The notes under the pieces were generated by a model that did no database searches, was not told the origin of the DNA, and saw only the letters and a program-made list of their open reading frames with translations. Both the position numbers and the translations under genes were made by a program. DNA of 64,000 nucleotides from Roseovarius litoreus (lineage in GTDB: Bacteria; Pseudomonadota; Alphaproteobacteria; Rhodobacterales; Rhodobacteraceae), in assembly GCF_900142765.1 (NCBI RefSeq), contig NZ_FRCB01000003.1, forward strand, positions 186,001 through 250,000, written 5' to 3'. Every line of letters begins with the position of its first letter. The stretch's first letter is position 1. Shown here piece after piece: positions 37,954 to 46,742 of this stretch.

Positions 37954-38409
37954 TCTGGAAACAGGTGTCTTGGACTGAAGAAACTCGATACGCACATGGT
38001 GAATGGACCGTGCCGGACAAATCGGGAAAATCTTTGTGCAAATTAAGGTGGAACTTGGATGATCCGGGCGGGCAAGCGACGCGGGATTCGGGATCTCGCG
38101 GGCGCGATGCCGCCGCCCGTGCCCAGTTTTTACATCATTTTGCCAAATTCTTCGTGGCCGGAGCATGGCCGTATCCGATGCCCCTGCCGCCTATCTCCCT
38201 TCAAAACATCGGAAAAATCCGATTCTCCGCGTGGCCTGTAAGCGTGTGTTCTGCGCTTCTTTCGGCGGGTAGACGTCACTCTGACGCCATATTTTGAACG
38301 ACATCGTCAACTAGCTTTACGCAAGTGTGTCGGTACGCATCCAAAGCCTGCGGGACGTATCTTTTTTGCAGTCAGCAGTCATTCGTGGATCACACGGGAG
38401 ACCGACAGG
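37954..38409. other. 456-base divergent promoter region between paralogous regulators
   Basis: The two response-regulator genes point away from each other here. The sequence is of lower GC than its flanks near 38020-38050 and 38280-38390. No reading frame with a ribosome site, no tRNA and no strong hairpin was found. Promoters for both regulators are expected, but I cannot name a site with confidence. Confidence 0.4.
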
Positions 38410-39525
38410 ATGAAGATTCTGCTGGTAGACGATGACGAAAGCATTCTGGCCCTGCTCAAGCAATTCCTGAGCGCGTCCTGCGGGCATAACGTTACCGCCT
38501 GCCCGGGAGGCGTGGAGGCGTTGGACTGCATCGCGACCAGCGAAGAGCAGTTCGACTGTTTCGTGCTCGACATCCAGATGCCGCAGATCGACGGGATCAC
38601 CTTGTGTGAAAAGATCCGCAACACGCCCCGTTACGCCAATACATCGATCATCATGCTGACGGCGATGGCGCAGCTCGACCATCTGGACCGCGCCTTTGCG
38701 GCGGGGGCCAATGACTACATCACCAAACCCTTCGAGCTTGGTGAATTGCGGGCGCGGATCAAGAGCAGCCAGCGCTTCGCCCGCAGCCAAGGGCCCGATA
38801 GCAGCACCTCGTCCATGGCGAGCGCCGAAAGCGCCCGGTCCGGTGCGGATGCGCCCTCTGGCGATACGGCGCAGGATGACGGCTTTGCCGAAGTGATCGA
38901 CATCCGAAATATCGATCGCGTGCTCAGCTATACCGCCTTCGAGAATTACATCATGCAACTGCCGAGATTCGGCATGTTCCAGTCCTCGGTCAGCTCGATC
39001 CGGATCTTGCAGGCCGATCAGGCGCATCAGGTCTGCTCGCCCGACCAGTTCCGCCAACTGATCCATCTGGTCGCGGGCGTCATCTCCGAGACGATACGGC
39101 GCGACAATTGTTTCTTCTCCTACCGTGGGGGCGGGTTGTTCCTGTGCATCCAGAACGGCAGGGACAGCCTGTCGCGCGAGGATATCGAAAAACCTCTGAA
39201 CCGCCGGCTTCAGGTGGCTCTGGCGAAATTCCCGCGCAATGTCTCGTTGGAATTAACCGTCGGAAAACGGCATCCGCTGCGCTGGGTGACCAAGGCGGGC
39301 ATCCTGAAAGTGCTGTTCAATCTGGCCCGCGACACCGAGGACGAAAGTGCCCTGCCGCTGATCGAAACGCAAAGGGATACGACGCTGGTCAATATCGAGA
39401 ACCGCCGTCGCGAAAACCCGCCCGGTCGACAGCCCTACAAATCGATGCTGAACGAGTTTCTGGGCGAAGAAGAGCTGTCGCCCAATCAGCTTCGGAAAAT
39501 GGTCAAGGGGCACAACGGCTCCTGA
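38410..39525 (+). CDS. Response regulator with degenerate GGDEF-like output domain (paralog B)
   Basis: A 371-residue protein with a complete REC domain (acid pocket VDDDE, D54 in VLDIQMPQIDG, T in MLTAMA, K106 in YITKPF). A serine/alanine-rich linker follows (about 122-160). The output domain is like that of the gene at 36856: YTAFENYIM and CFFSYRGGGLFLCI. As there, the GGDEF motif is replaced (YRGGGLF), so catalysis is doubtful. A strong AT-rich upstream and good spacing support the ATG at 38410. Conserved degenerate domains usually act as protein-binding or ligand-binding modules. Confidence 0.82.
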   Translation: MKILLVDDDESILALLKQFLSASCGHNVTACPGGVEALDCIATSEEQFDCFVLDIQMPQIDGITLCEKIRNTPRYANTSIIMLTAMAQLDHLDRAFAAGANDYITKPFELGELRARIKSSQRFARSQGPDSSTSSMASAESARSGADAPSGDTAQDDGFAEVIDIRNIDRVLSYTAFENYIMQLPRFGMFQSSVSSIRILQADQAHQVCSPDQFRQLIHLVAGVISETIRRDNCFFSYRGGGLFLCIQNGRDSLSREDIEKPLNRRLQVALAKFPRNVSLELTVGKRHPLRWVTKAGILKVLFNLARDTEDESALPLIETQRDTTLVNIENRRRENPPGRQPYKSMLNEFLGEEELSPNQLRKMVKGHNGS

Positions 39526-39627
39526 CCGCCGCCGCCCGGCATGCGCTGCATTTGGTCCCATTCCATCTGCGCGCATTTCCTGTTCTTGTCGTGCTGATAC
39601 CTTCTGAACGACAAGGCGGACATTGCG

Positions 39628-41811
39628 ATGAACACCGATCTTCCCGTGACCCGTGATCTGGTGCTGATCGGCGGAGGACATGCCCATGCCCTGATGCTGC
39701 GGCGCTGGGGCATGAAACCGCTGCCAGGTGTGCGGCTGACCGTGATCGACCCGAATGTCAAAGCGCCCTATACGGGCATGTTGCCGGGGCATGTGGCCGG
39801 TCATTACCCGCGAGATGCGCTGGATATAGATCTGTTGCGCCTTGCGCAGTTCGCGGGCGCGCGGCTGGTGCAGGATCGCGCCGTTGGTCTGGACCGTGCC
39901 GCAAGGCTGGTGCAGCTCGCGCGGCGACCGGCGATCGCCTATGACCATCTGTCGATCGACATCGGCATCTCGTCGGCGCCGCTGGAGATCGAGGGCTTTG
40001 ACAGGCACGGCATCGCCGCCAAGCCGCTTGGGCCGTTCGCCGAGGCCTGGGAGCGCTATGTCGCGGCGGTGGCGGGAAGCGGCGAGGTGCCGCGCGTGGC
40101 TCTGATCGGTGCGGGCGTGGGCGCGGTCGAGCTGGCACTGGCGATGCATCACCGCTTGCGCGCTGTCGGTGCCGCGCGGCCCGAGATCACGTTGCTCGAT
40201 GCGGGCAAGGCGCTGCAGGGCACGGCACCGGGCACGCGCCGCGCGCTATGGGAGGCGTTGTGGCAAGCCGGGATCAAGCTGCGCGAGCATGTGGATGTCG
40301 CGGCGGTCACGCCCGACGCGGTCAGGCTGGCCGATGGCACGCTGATCGCGGCCCGTCTGGTGGTGGGGGCTGCGGGCGCGCGCCCCTGGGGCTGGCTTGC
40401 GCAAAGCGGCCTGCCGCTCAAGGACGGGTTCATCGAGGTGGATGAATGGCTGCGCGTGGTGGACGATCCCGCGATCTATGCGGTGGGCGACTGCGCCCAT
40501 ATCCGCCATGCGCCACGGCCCAAGGCGGGAGTCTATGCGGTGCGCGCCGCCCCCATCCTCACCCATAACCTGCGCGCCGATCTGACCGGGGCGCAGCGCC
40601 GCATCTTCAACCCGCAGGCCGATTTCCTGAAGCTTGTGTCACTTGGCGGCAAGCGCGCCTTGGCGGACAGGGGCGGTGTGGGGCTGTCCCTGCCGGGGCT
40701 GTGGCGCTGGAAGGACTGGATCGATCAGCGCTTCATGGAGAAGTTCCGCGATTTGCCCGACATGCCCGCCCCGGTCGTGCCGCAGGATGTGGCCAATGGC
40801 GTGCGCGCCGAGATGGCGGATCATCCGGTGATCTGTGGCGGTTGCGGCGCCAAGGTGGGGCCGGGCGCTTTGGGCGGCATGATCGCCGAGCTGGCGCCGG
40901 TGGCGCGCGACGATGTCCTGAGCCTTCCCGGCGATGATGCGGGCGTTCTGCGGATCGGCGGGCAGACGCAGGTTCTGAGCACCGATCATCTGCGCGCCTT
41001 TACCGCCGATCCGTGGGCGATGGCGCGGATCACCGCGGTGCATGCGCTGGGCGATGTCTGGGCGATGGGCGCCGAGCCGCAATCGGCGCTGGTCAATGTG
41101 ATCCTGCCGCGCATGGCCGACCGCCAGCAGCGCCATACCCTGCGCGAGATCATGGCGGGTGCTGCCGATGTGATGGCCGATGCCGGGGCTGCGATCATCG
41201 GCGGCCATACCACGCAGGGCCGCGAGATGACCATCGGCTTCACCGTCACGGGACTGTGCCGCGATGCCCCCATCGGGCTTGGGGGGGCGCGGCCCGGTGA
41301 TCGGCTGATCCTGACCAAACCTCTGGGGACGGGGATCATCCTGGCCGCCGCGATGGCGGCAAAGGCGGATGGGGATGTCGTGGCGCGCGCCATGGCCTCG
41401 ATGGAGCGGCCTTTGGCGCAGGATTCCGGGATCTTGCGGGCCGATGCGCGCGCCATGACCGATGTCACGGGCTTCGGACTGGCGGGGCATCTGCTGGCGA
41501 TCATGCAGGCCAGCGGCTGCGGGGCGATGCTCCGGCTGGCGGATATTCCCTTGTTGGACGGGGTTGCGGGGCTTGTGGAGCGGCGGGTCGCATCGTCCCT
41601 GCAAGGCGCCAACGCGGCCCATGCGATGCCTTATATCGATGGCGCTGAGCCGCCGGACTGGCTGTTCGATCCGCAGACCGCAGGCGGCTTGCTGGCGGCG
41701 GTCCCGTCCGACAAAGCGGGTCCCTGTCTGGACGCCTTGCGCGCGGCGGGCATCGACGCGGCCGAGATCGGAGAGGTCACGGATGACAGTGCGCGGCTTC
41801 TTCTGCGCTGA
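39628..41811 (+). CDS. selD: NADH dehydrogenase-like/selenophosphate synthetase fusion
   Basis: A 727-residue fusion. Residues 1-370 are a pyridine-nucleotide-disulfide/NDH-2-like flavoprotein (LVLIGGGHAHALMLRRWG at the start, VALIGAGVGAVELALA near 157, YAVGDCAHI near 289). Residues about 395-727 are SelD, which makes selenophosphate from selenide and ATP, with CGGCGAK (Cys403/Cys406), GDDAGV and the VTGFGLAGHLL region. Such NDH-SelD fusions are known in bacteria; the first domain may supply reduced selenium or sense redox state. The convergent neighbour MnmH uses selenophosphate. Confidence 0.92.
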   Translation: MNTDLPVTRDLVLIGGGHAHALMLRRWGMKPLPGVRLTVIDPNVKAPYTGMLPGHVAGHYPRDALDIDLLRLAQFAGARLVQDRAVGLDRAARLVQLARRPAIAYDHLSIDIGISSAPLEIEGFDRHGIAAKPLGPFAEAWERYVAAVAGSGEVPRVALIGAGVGAVELALAMHHRLRAVGAARPEITLLDAGKALQGTAPGTRRALWEALWQAGIKLREHVDVAAVTPDAVRLADGTLIAARLVVGAAGARPWGWLAQSGLPLKDGFIEVDEWLRVVDDPAIYAVGDCAHIRHAPRPKAGVYAVRAAPILTHNLRADLTGAQRRIFNPQADFLKLVSLGGKRALADRGGVGLSLPGLWRWKDWIDQRFMEKFRDLPDMPAPVVPQDVANGVRAEMADHPVICGGCGAKVGPGALGGMIAELAPVARDDVLSLPGDDAGVLRIGGQTQVLSTDHLRAFTADPWAMARITAVHALGDVWAMGAEPQSALVNVILPRMADRQQRHTLREIMAGAADVMADAGAAIIGGHTTQGREMTIGFTVTGLCRDAPIGLGGARPGDRLILTKPLGTGIILAAAMAAKADGDVVARAMASMERPLAQDSGILRADARAMTDVTGFGLAGHLLAIMQASGCGAMLRLADIPLLDGVAGLVERRVASSLQGANAAHAMPYIDGAEPPDWLFDPQTAGGLLAAVPSDKAGPCLDALRAAGIDAAEIGEVTDDSARLLLR

Positions 41812-41856
41812 AGCGTTTCGCGAAATGCAGTGCTCCGTTCGATCGTTGCACGCGTT

Positions 41857-41889
41857 CCGCCTTTAGCTGATGCCTTAGGTCAAAGGCGG
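41857..41889. terminator. Hairpin between convergent selD and mnmH
   Basis: CCGCCTTT and AAAGGCGG form an 8-bp stem with a 17-base loop at the point where the two genes meet. The T and A runs at the stem base could serve termination from either side. The loop is long, so confidence is limited. Confidence 0.4.
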
Positions 41890-42965
41890 ACCGCTTCAGG
41901 GTCGGCGGCGCGCATCAGCGCCGCCTCGATCCGGGGCAGGGCGCTGATCAGGGCCGCATCATCCAGATCATTCACGGCGACGCGATGCGTTGTAGACACG
42001 TCGTTGCGCTGTCGGGCCTTGGCATAGGCCGGATCGTAATGCTCGGTGATCAGGGCATGGGCCAGATCGGTGAACGCGCCTTGAGCCGCCAGCCGCTGCC
42101 ATGCATCCACAAGGGCGTGGCCGCGAATGGGTCGCAGCAGGTCGAGCTGATGACAAAGCTGATCGGGCGTTGCGCTGATATCGGCATAGGCGCTGGCCAG
42201 AAAGGCGGCGCGCGCGGCGGATGGCGCGCTGATCTCGACGCTTGGCGCCGCGCGCATCGACTGCCAGAGCGATGGCGGCACGATCCTGTGCCCGACCTTG
42301 TTGGACTCGGCCTCGATCACCACCGGACGCTGCGGATCAAGCCCGGCAAGCGCTTGGGCCAGCCGGCCCTCGAAAAGCTTTTGTGTCGGCTGACCGCCCG
42401 GCATGTCGCCCAAAGCCGAGCCGCGATGATTGGCCAGACCTTCGAGATCGATCACCTGCCAGCCCCGTTCGGCGAGCAGCGCCAGAAGGCGGGTCTTGGC
42501 CGTGCCGGTATTGCCGTCAAGCAGCAACGGTCTGAGGCCAAGCGGCTGTTCATAGAGCATGTCGACGACAAGCCGGCGATAGGCACGGTAGCCGCCATCG
42601 ATAACCTGCACCCGCCAGCCGATCTGCTGCAGGATCGTGGCGAAAGCGCCCGAGCGTTGACCGCCGCGCCAGCAATAGACCAGCGGTCGCCAGTTGCCCG
42701 GCTTGTCCGCCAATGGCCCCTCGAGATACCCCGCCACATTGCGCGCGACATGGGCCGCGCCGATCTTGCGCGCCCTGAAACGGTCTTCCTGAACGTAGAT
42801 TGTGCCGACTTCCGCGCGTTGGTCATCACTGAGCGAGGGCAGGTTGATCGCGCCCGGAAGGTGGTCTTCGGCGTATTCCGCAGGCGAGCGGGCATCGATG
42901 ATCGTATCGACGCTCAGGTCGTGCAGGGCGCAAAGGTCGGGCAATTCGAATTTCATGTCCCGCAT
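41880..42965 (-). CDS. mnmH: tRNA 2-selenouridine synthase
   Basis: MnmH (SelU/YbbB) replaces sulfur by selenium at the wobble 2-thiouridine of certain tRNAs, using selenophosphate. The 361-residue protein has an N-terminal rhodanese domain with its active cysteine in VYCWRGGQRSG (near residue 97) and a C-terminal P-loop domain (LLLDGNTGTAKTRLL, near 147). Length is normal. The first ATG (42965) is used; MKFELPDL at 42956 is the alternative. Convergent with the NDH-SelD fusion, it forms a complete selenouridine module. Confidence 0.94.
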   Translation of the reverse strand: MRDMKFELPDLCALHDLSVDTIIDARSPAEYAEDHLPGAINLPSLSDDQRAEVGTIYVQEDRFRARKIGAAHVARNVAGYLEGPLADKPGNWRPLVYCWRGGQRSGAFATILQQIGWRVQVIDGGYRAYRRLVVDMLYEQPLGLRPLLLDGNTGTAKTRLLALLAERGWQVIDLEGLANHRGSALGDMPGGQPTQKLFEGRLAQALAGLDPQRPVVIEAESNKVGHRIVPPSLWQSMRAAPSVEISAPSAARAAFLASAYADISATPDQLCHQLDLLRPIRGHALVDAWQRLAAQGAFTDLAHALITEHYDPAYAKARQRNDVSTTHRVAVNDLDDAALISALPRIEAALMRAADPEAVRL

Positions 42966-43511
42966 CTAGGCCAATCCGCCCGCCTGCGCCAGATGGCAGC
43001 TGCGTGGCGCGCGCGATGCGCGTCATGGAAAACGCCCTCTGTCGCCATCGATGCCAAGCCATGGTCCAGATGCGCGGCAACCAGATTCTCTGATCGGTCT
43101 GATATTGGTGGTGATTGGGCCAATAGTGGACCACATTTGCGGGGAAATCGATTCATAAAGCGACGTAAAATTGCGCAAAGGCCCTGATTTTCGCATAAAA
43201 TAATATCAGAGCTGAGATTTTCTTTTCTGGCGATGCCGACTTCGACTGACGGCAGCCGGGCCTTTTGCGGTCGTTGCACCAGTGGCCTTCAATGCCGGAT
43301 TTTCAATGAAAAGGCAAAGGCTTACCTTGCGTCAAACGGTGCGGCGCTGCCGCGCATTCCTGCGCTGAAAACACCCCATGCGGGACGGGGGCTTGGTGCT
43401 TTGGGATCAAGAAAGTTCTTTGGGCAGACCGATTCAGGCGCTTGACTTTTGTTGCTGCCGATAACGCCGCGCGCATGAACGCGGCACGGCCAACATGGAG
43501 GTGAAGTGACT
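42966..43511. other. 546-base intergenic region upstream of the ammonium transporter
   Basis: The AT-rich centre (43085-43230) probably holds promoters for mnmH (leftward) and the transporter (rightward). I looked for a sigma-54 type GG-N10-GC promoter, expected for nitrogen genes, and saw no convincing one. No RNA gene or credible small ORF was seen. A good ribosome site GGAGGTGA (43497-43504) belongs to the transporter. Confidence 0.4.
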
Positions 43512-44897
43512 ATGGAAGAACAGCTAGCGGAACTTGCGGCCAAGGTCGCCGCGATAGAAACCAAGGGCAACCTGACGAACACGATGTTCGCCGAGACCTA
43601 TTATTACCTGACGATCCCGCTGATGATCATCATCCATGCGGGATTTCTTGCCTATGAAATGGGCGCCTCGCGGGCCAAGAATGCGTTGTCGTCAGGGGTC
43701 AAGAACATCCTTGCCATCGCCTTTGTGATCCCGGCGTTCTATTTCTTCGGCTGGTGGGTCTATTGGGCGTTCCCCACGGGGTTCAGCCTGTCCGAAGGAC
43801 CCAACGGCATTTCCGGCGCGGCCTATGCCAACAGCTTTGCATGGGGCTGGGGCGAGGCGGCTGCGGCCATGGGGCCGAATATCGACGATCAGATCAGTGG
43901 TGTGTTCTGGGGGGCGTTCACGCTGTTCGCCGCCACGACGGCCTCGATCATGTCGGGGGCGGTGATCGAACGCATCCAGACCGTGGGCTTCGTGATCCTT
44001 GCGGTGATCCTTGGCGGGTTCAGCTGGACGCTGGCGGCGGCCTGGGGCTGGCACGCCGATGGCTGGCTGGTGCAGAGCTGGGGCTTGCATGATTTCGGCG
44101 CGGCGGGTCTGGTCCATGCGGTGGCGGGCTTCTTCGCGCTTGGTGTGCTGATCAACCTTGGTCCGCGCGTCGGCAAGTTCAACGCAGACGGCACGGCGAA
44201 CCACATTCCCGGTCACAATCTGCCGCTGACGGCGATGGGCCTTATGCTCATTATCGTCGGCTTCTGGGGCTTCCTGATGGCCTGTGTCGTCGTGGGCGGC
44301 GAGGCATGGTCCTGGGGCGCGAATTTCGCAACGATCTATGGCACGCCGACCAATCTTGGCGCGCTGAGCTTCAACATCCTGATGTCGGTGGCCGGTGGCA
44401 TCATCGGCGCATGGCTGGGCACGCGCGATCCGTTCTGGATGATGTCGGGCGCTCTGGCCGGGATCATCTCGGTGGCGTCGGGTCTCGACATCTACTGGCC
44501 GGCTCTGGCCTTCATCATCGCCTTCGGCGCCGGCCTGATCCTCAAGCCTGCGGCGACCTTCCTCGAGAAGTTCGGGATCGACGATGCGGTGGGGGCGGTC
44601 ACGGTGCACGGCACGATCGGGATCTATGGCCTCGTGATGCTCGGCATCTTCGGCACGGGCTATCCCGCCTTGCTGGGCGAAGGCGCGCCGACCATCAGCC
44701 TCGTGGGTCAGATCGTGGGGGCCGTCGTCTTCATCGCGATCGGGCTTGTCACAGGATATGTGAGCGCGTTGATCCTGAAGATCGTGGGTATGCTTCGGGT
44801 ACCTGAAGCTGCTGAAATCGCCGGTCTGGACACCGTCAAGGTGCCGGCACAGGCCTATCCCGAAGGGATCGCCGCGTCACCGCCGGCGGCCAGCTGA
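43512..44897 (+). CDS. amt: Ammonium transporter (Amt family)
   Basis: A 461-residue Amt/Rh-family channel with about eleven to twelve helices. The paired pore histidines are visible in GLVHAVAGFFAL and VTVHGTIGIYGL. The N-terminus carries a short helical, charged extension (MEEQLAELAAKVAAIETKGN) before the first helix, unlike AmtB. The ATG at 43512 is preferred because GGAGGTGA lies 7 bases upstream; a GTG at 43506 is too close. A 56-residue membrane protein follows, then a terminator. No glnK is adjacent, which is unusual for classical Amt operons. Confidence 0.92.
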   Translation: MEEQLAELAAKVAAIETKGNLTNTMFAETYYYLTIPLMIIIHAGFLAYEMGASRAKNALSSGVKNILAIAFVIPAFYFFGWWVYWAFPTGFSLSEGPNGISGAAYANSFAWGWGEAAAAMGPNIDDQISGVFWGAFTLFAATTASIMSGAVIERIQTVGFVILAVILGGFSWTLAAAWGWHADGWLVQSWGLHDFGAAGLVHAVAGFFALGVLINLGPRVGKFNADGTANHIPGHNLPLTAMGLMLIIVGFWGFLMACVVVGGEAWSWGANFATIYGTPTNLGALSFNILMSVAGGIIGAWLGTRDPFWMMSGALAGIISVASGLDIYWPALAFIIAFGAGLILKPAATFLEKFGIDDAVGAVTVHGTIGIYGLVMLGIFGTGYPALLGEGAPTISLVGQIVGAVVFIAIGLVTGYVSALILKIVGMLRVPEAAEIAGLDTVKVPAQAYPEGIAASPPAAS

Positions 44898-44915
44898 ACA
44901 AGGAGGAACTGACAT

Positions 44916-45086
44916 ATGGGATATCCATTCGACACACCGACATGGGACGCGGCAAGCGGCGCGATCTTCATGGGCGCAGGTGGCGCTTTGCCGGGTCTGT
45001 TCACGCTGATCGCGATCGTGATCTGTGTGCTTGCGCTGGCGCTTGGACAGGCCAAGGAAGCGGCTAAATACAAGAACCACAAGTAA
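44916..45086 (+). CDS. 56-residue single-helix membrane protein downstream of amt
   Basis: MGYPFDTPTW begins the protein. One strong hydrophobic helix runs from about residue 24 to 44 (LPGLFTLIAIVICVLALALG), followed by a basic tail (KEAAKYKNHK). A good AGGAGG ribosome site sits 8 bases upstream, and a strong terminator follows after 20 bases, so it is the last gene of the transporter operon. It is probably a small subunit or modulator of the channel. I know no characterised family for it. Confidence 0.75.
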   Translation: MGYPFDTPTWDAASGAIFMGAGGALPGLFTLIAIVICVLALALGQAKEAAKYKNHK

Positions 45087-45106
45087 GACCCATCCGGTCT
45101 GACGCG

Positions 45107-45141
45107 CATCCCCGCCGCGAAAGCGGCGGGGATGTTTTGTT
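45107..45141 (+). terminator. Rho-independent terminator of the amt operon
   Basis: A perfect 12-bp stem CATCCCCGCCGC / GCGGCGGGGATG with a GAAA loop is followed by TTTTGTT. This is the clearest terminator in the window. Confidence 0.92.
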
Positions 45142-45256
45142 GTCCGGCGATGCTTGCATCAAGACGCCCTTGGCGTGCTGTCTTGTCAAACCCTGCGTTT
45201 ATGTGCCCGATACAGGACAGGCGCCTGTCTTGGCGCACAGCTTTCACGAGGCCCAG

Positions 45257-46651
45257 ATGACGTTCGATTTTCTTGACCGTGCGACCCTGTCCGAGCCTTT
45301 GTACCTGAGCCTTGCCGCCGCCATCGAGCGCGAGATCCGCGAGGGCAGGCTGCCTGCCGGGGCAAAGGTGCCGACGCATCGCGCGGTCGCGGCCGAGCTT
45401 GGCATCAGCGTGCAGACCGTCGGCAAGGCCTATGACCGGCTGCGCCAGCACAATCTGATCGAAGGCCATGTCGGGCGCGGCACTTTCGTGGTCGATCAGG
45501 CCCAGCAGGACCGCCCACCCTATGCGCTCAGACCCGTGCAGGCGCAGGTCTGCGATCTGGCGCTGTCGCGCCCTTTGTTCGATGAACGCCACGACATCGC
45601 CATGCGGCGCACCCTGCGCGAGATGGCCGACAAGGCCGATCCCGTGACGATCCTGTCTTGCCGGCCCAATCAGGGCCAGCTTGACCATCGCGAAGCGGGG
45701 GCGCTCTGGTTGTCGGGTCTGGGTCTTGAAACCGATGCGGACCGGGTCATCCTGACCAATGGCGTGACGCATGGCATGGCGGCGGCCCTGTCGGCGGTCA
45801 CCGCGCCGGGGGATGTCGTGCTGGCGGATGCGGTGACCCATCATCTGGTGATATCGCTGTGCCGCTATCTGGGGCTGACCCTGATCGGGGTGGCCGGTGA
45901 CGGGCAGGGGATGCTGCCCGACGCGCTGGATCAGGCCTGCCGCACGCATGGGCCGCGGGTTCTGGTCACGCTGCCCACGCTGACCTTGCCGCAGGCGGGT
46001 GTCATGGATGCACCGCGCCGCGCCGCGATCGCCCGGATCGCGGCGATGCATGATCTGCTGATCGTGGAAAACGACGCCTATGGGCCGATTTTGTCGCGCG
46101 GTCCGGCGCCGATCACGGCGCTGGCGCCCGAGCGCGGCATTTACCTCACGACCTTCACCAAATGCACGGTCTCCGGTTTGCGGGCGGGCTACATGGTCGG
46201 CCCGCCGCATCTTCAATCGGCGCTGCTGAGCCGCTTGCTGGTGTTTTCATGGGCCGCCACGCCGCTGGTCTGCGAGATTGCCGCGCGTTGGGTGCGCGAT
46301 GGCACCGCCGCCGAACTGGCGCAGTGGCAGCGCGACCGGCTGGCCGAGAGGTTCGATATCGTCCGCGCCGTTCTGGGGCCGCATGACATCGAGGGGCATC
46401 CCGGCGGGCTGCATTACTGGCTGCCTTTGCCCAAGGGCTGGGACGCCCGGGATTTCGTCCGTCTGGCCCGCGATCAGGACATCGCGCTGGCCCCGGCGGG
46501 TCCATTCCTGACGCCGCAGGCCCCGGCCCTCGACGCAGTGCGCATTTCCGTTGGCGGAGAGCCTGACGCGGCCCGGTTTCGCGGCGCGCTCGAGCGCCTT
46601 GCCGCATTGTTGAGCGCCCCGCCCGAAGGGGCTTATCCGGTCGTCTACTAA
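45257..46651 (+). CDS. MocR-type (GntR/aminotransferase) regulator
   Basis: A 464-residue MocR regulator. It has an N-terminal GntR winged helix (YLSLAAAIEREIREGRLPAG to AVAAELGISVQTVGKAYDRL, residues 15-65) and a fold-type-I aminotransferase domain with the PLP lysine in TFTKCTVSGLRAGYM near residue 307. The start MTFDFLDRATLSEP is chosen because it precedes the DNA-binding domain; the earlier in-frame stretch has no support. It lies directly before a TeaABC/UehABC-like TRAP operon and a stress-protein gene. This matches the enuR-uehABC-usp order described for ectoine import in roseobacters, so EnuR-like function is a fair guess. Confidence 0.85.
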   Translation: MTFDFLDRATLSEPLYLSLAAAIEREIREGRLPAGAKVPTHRAVAAELGISVQTVGKAYDRLRQHNLIEGHVGRGTFVVDQAQQDRPPYALRPVQAQVCDLALSRPLFDERHDIAMRRTLREMADKADPVTILSCRPNQGQLDHREAGALWLSGLGLETDADRVILTNGVTHGMAAALSAVTAPGDVVLADAVTHHLVISLCRYLGLTLIGVAGDGQGMLPDALDQACRTHGPRVLVTLPTLTLPQAGVMDAPRRAAIARIAAMHDLLIVENDAYGPILSRGPAPITALAPERGIYLTTFTKCTVSGLRAGYMVGPPHLQSALLSRLLVFSWAATPLVCEIAARWVRDGTAAELAQWQRDRLAERFDIVRAVLGPHDIEGHPGGLHYWLPLPKGWDARDFVRLARDQDIALAPAGPFLTPQAPALDAVRISVGGEPDAARFRGALERLAALLSAPPEGAYPVVY

Positions 46652-46682
46652 TAATGTAATGATACAATTAATGGTTTGACAT

Positions 46683-46694
46683 GCATTACAATGC
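46683..46694. promoter_or_regulatory. Candidate MocR operator 1
   Basis: GCATTACAATGC is a GCATT-N2-AATGC palindrome in the 87-base gap before the TRAP binding-protein gene, just after a TTGACA box (46676-46681). A matching site lies 48 bases downstream, and a looser ATGTAATGAT copy lies at about 46653-46662. Confidence 0.6.
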
Positions 46695-46730
46695 CCCTCA
46701 CGCTTTCGGCACAAATGTTGAAAAGAGGGA

Positions 46731-46742
46731 GCATTGTAATGG
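46731..46742. promoter_or_regulatory. Candidate MocR operator 2, overlapping the start codon
   Basis: GCATTGTAATGG repeats the GCATT-N2-AATG palindrome. Its ATG is the start codon of the binding-protein gene, so a bound regulator would also cover the translation start region on DNA. Confidence 0.55.

Noticed and set aside
42966..43511. A sigma-54 promoter for the ammonium transporter
   Set aside because: Several GG and GC pairs occur but none with the required 10-base spacing and surrounding consensus.
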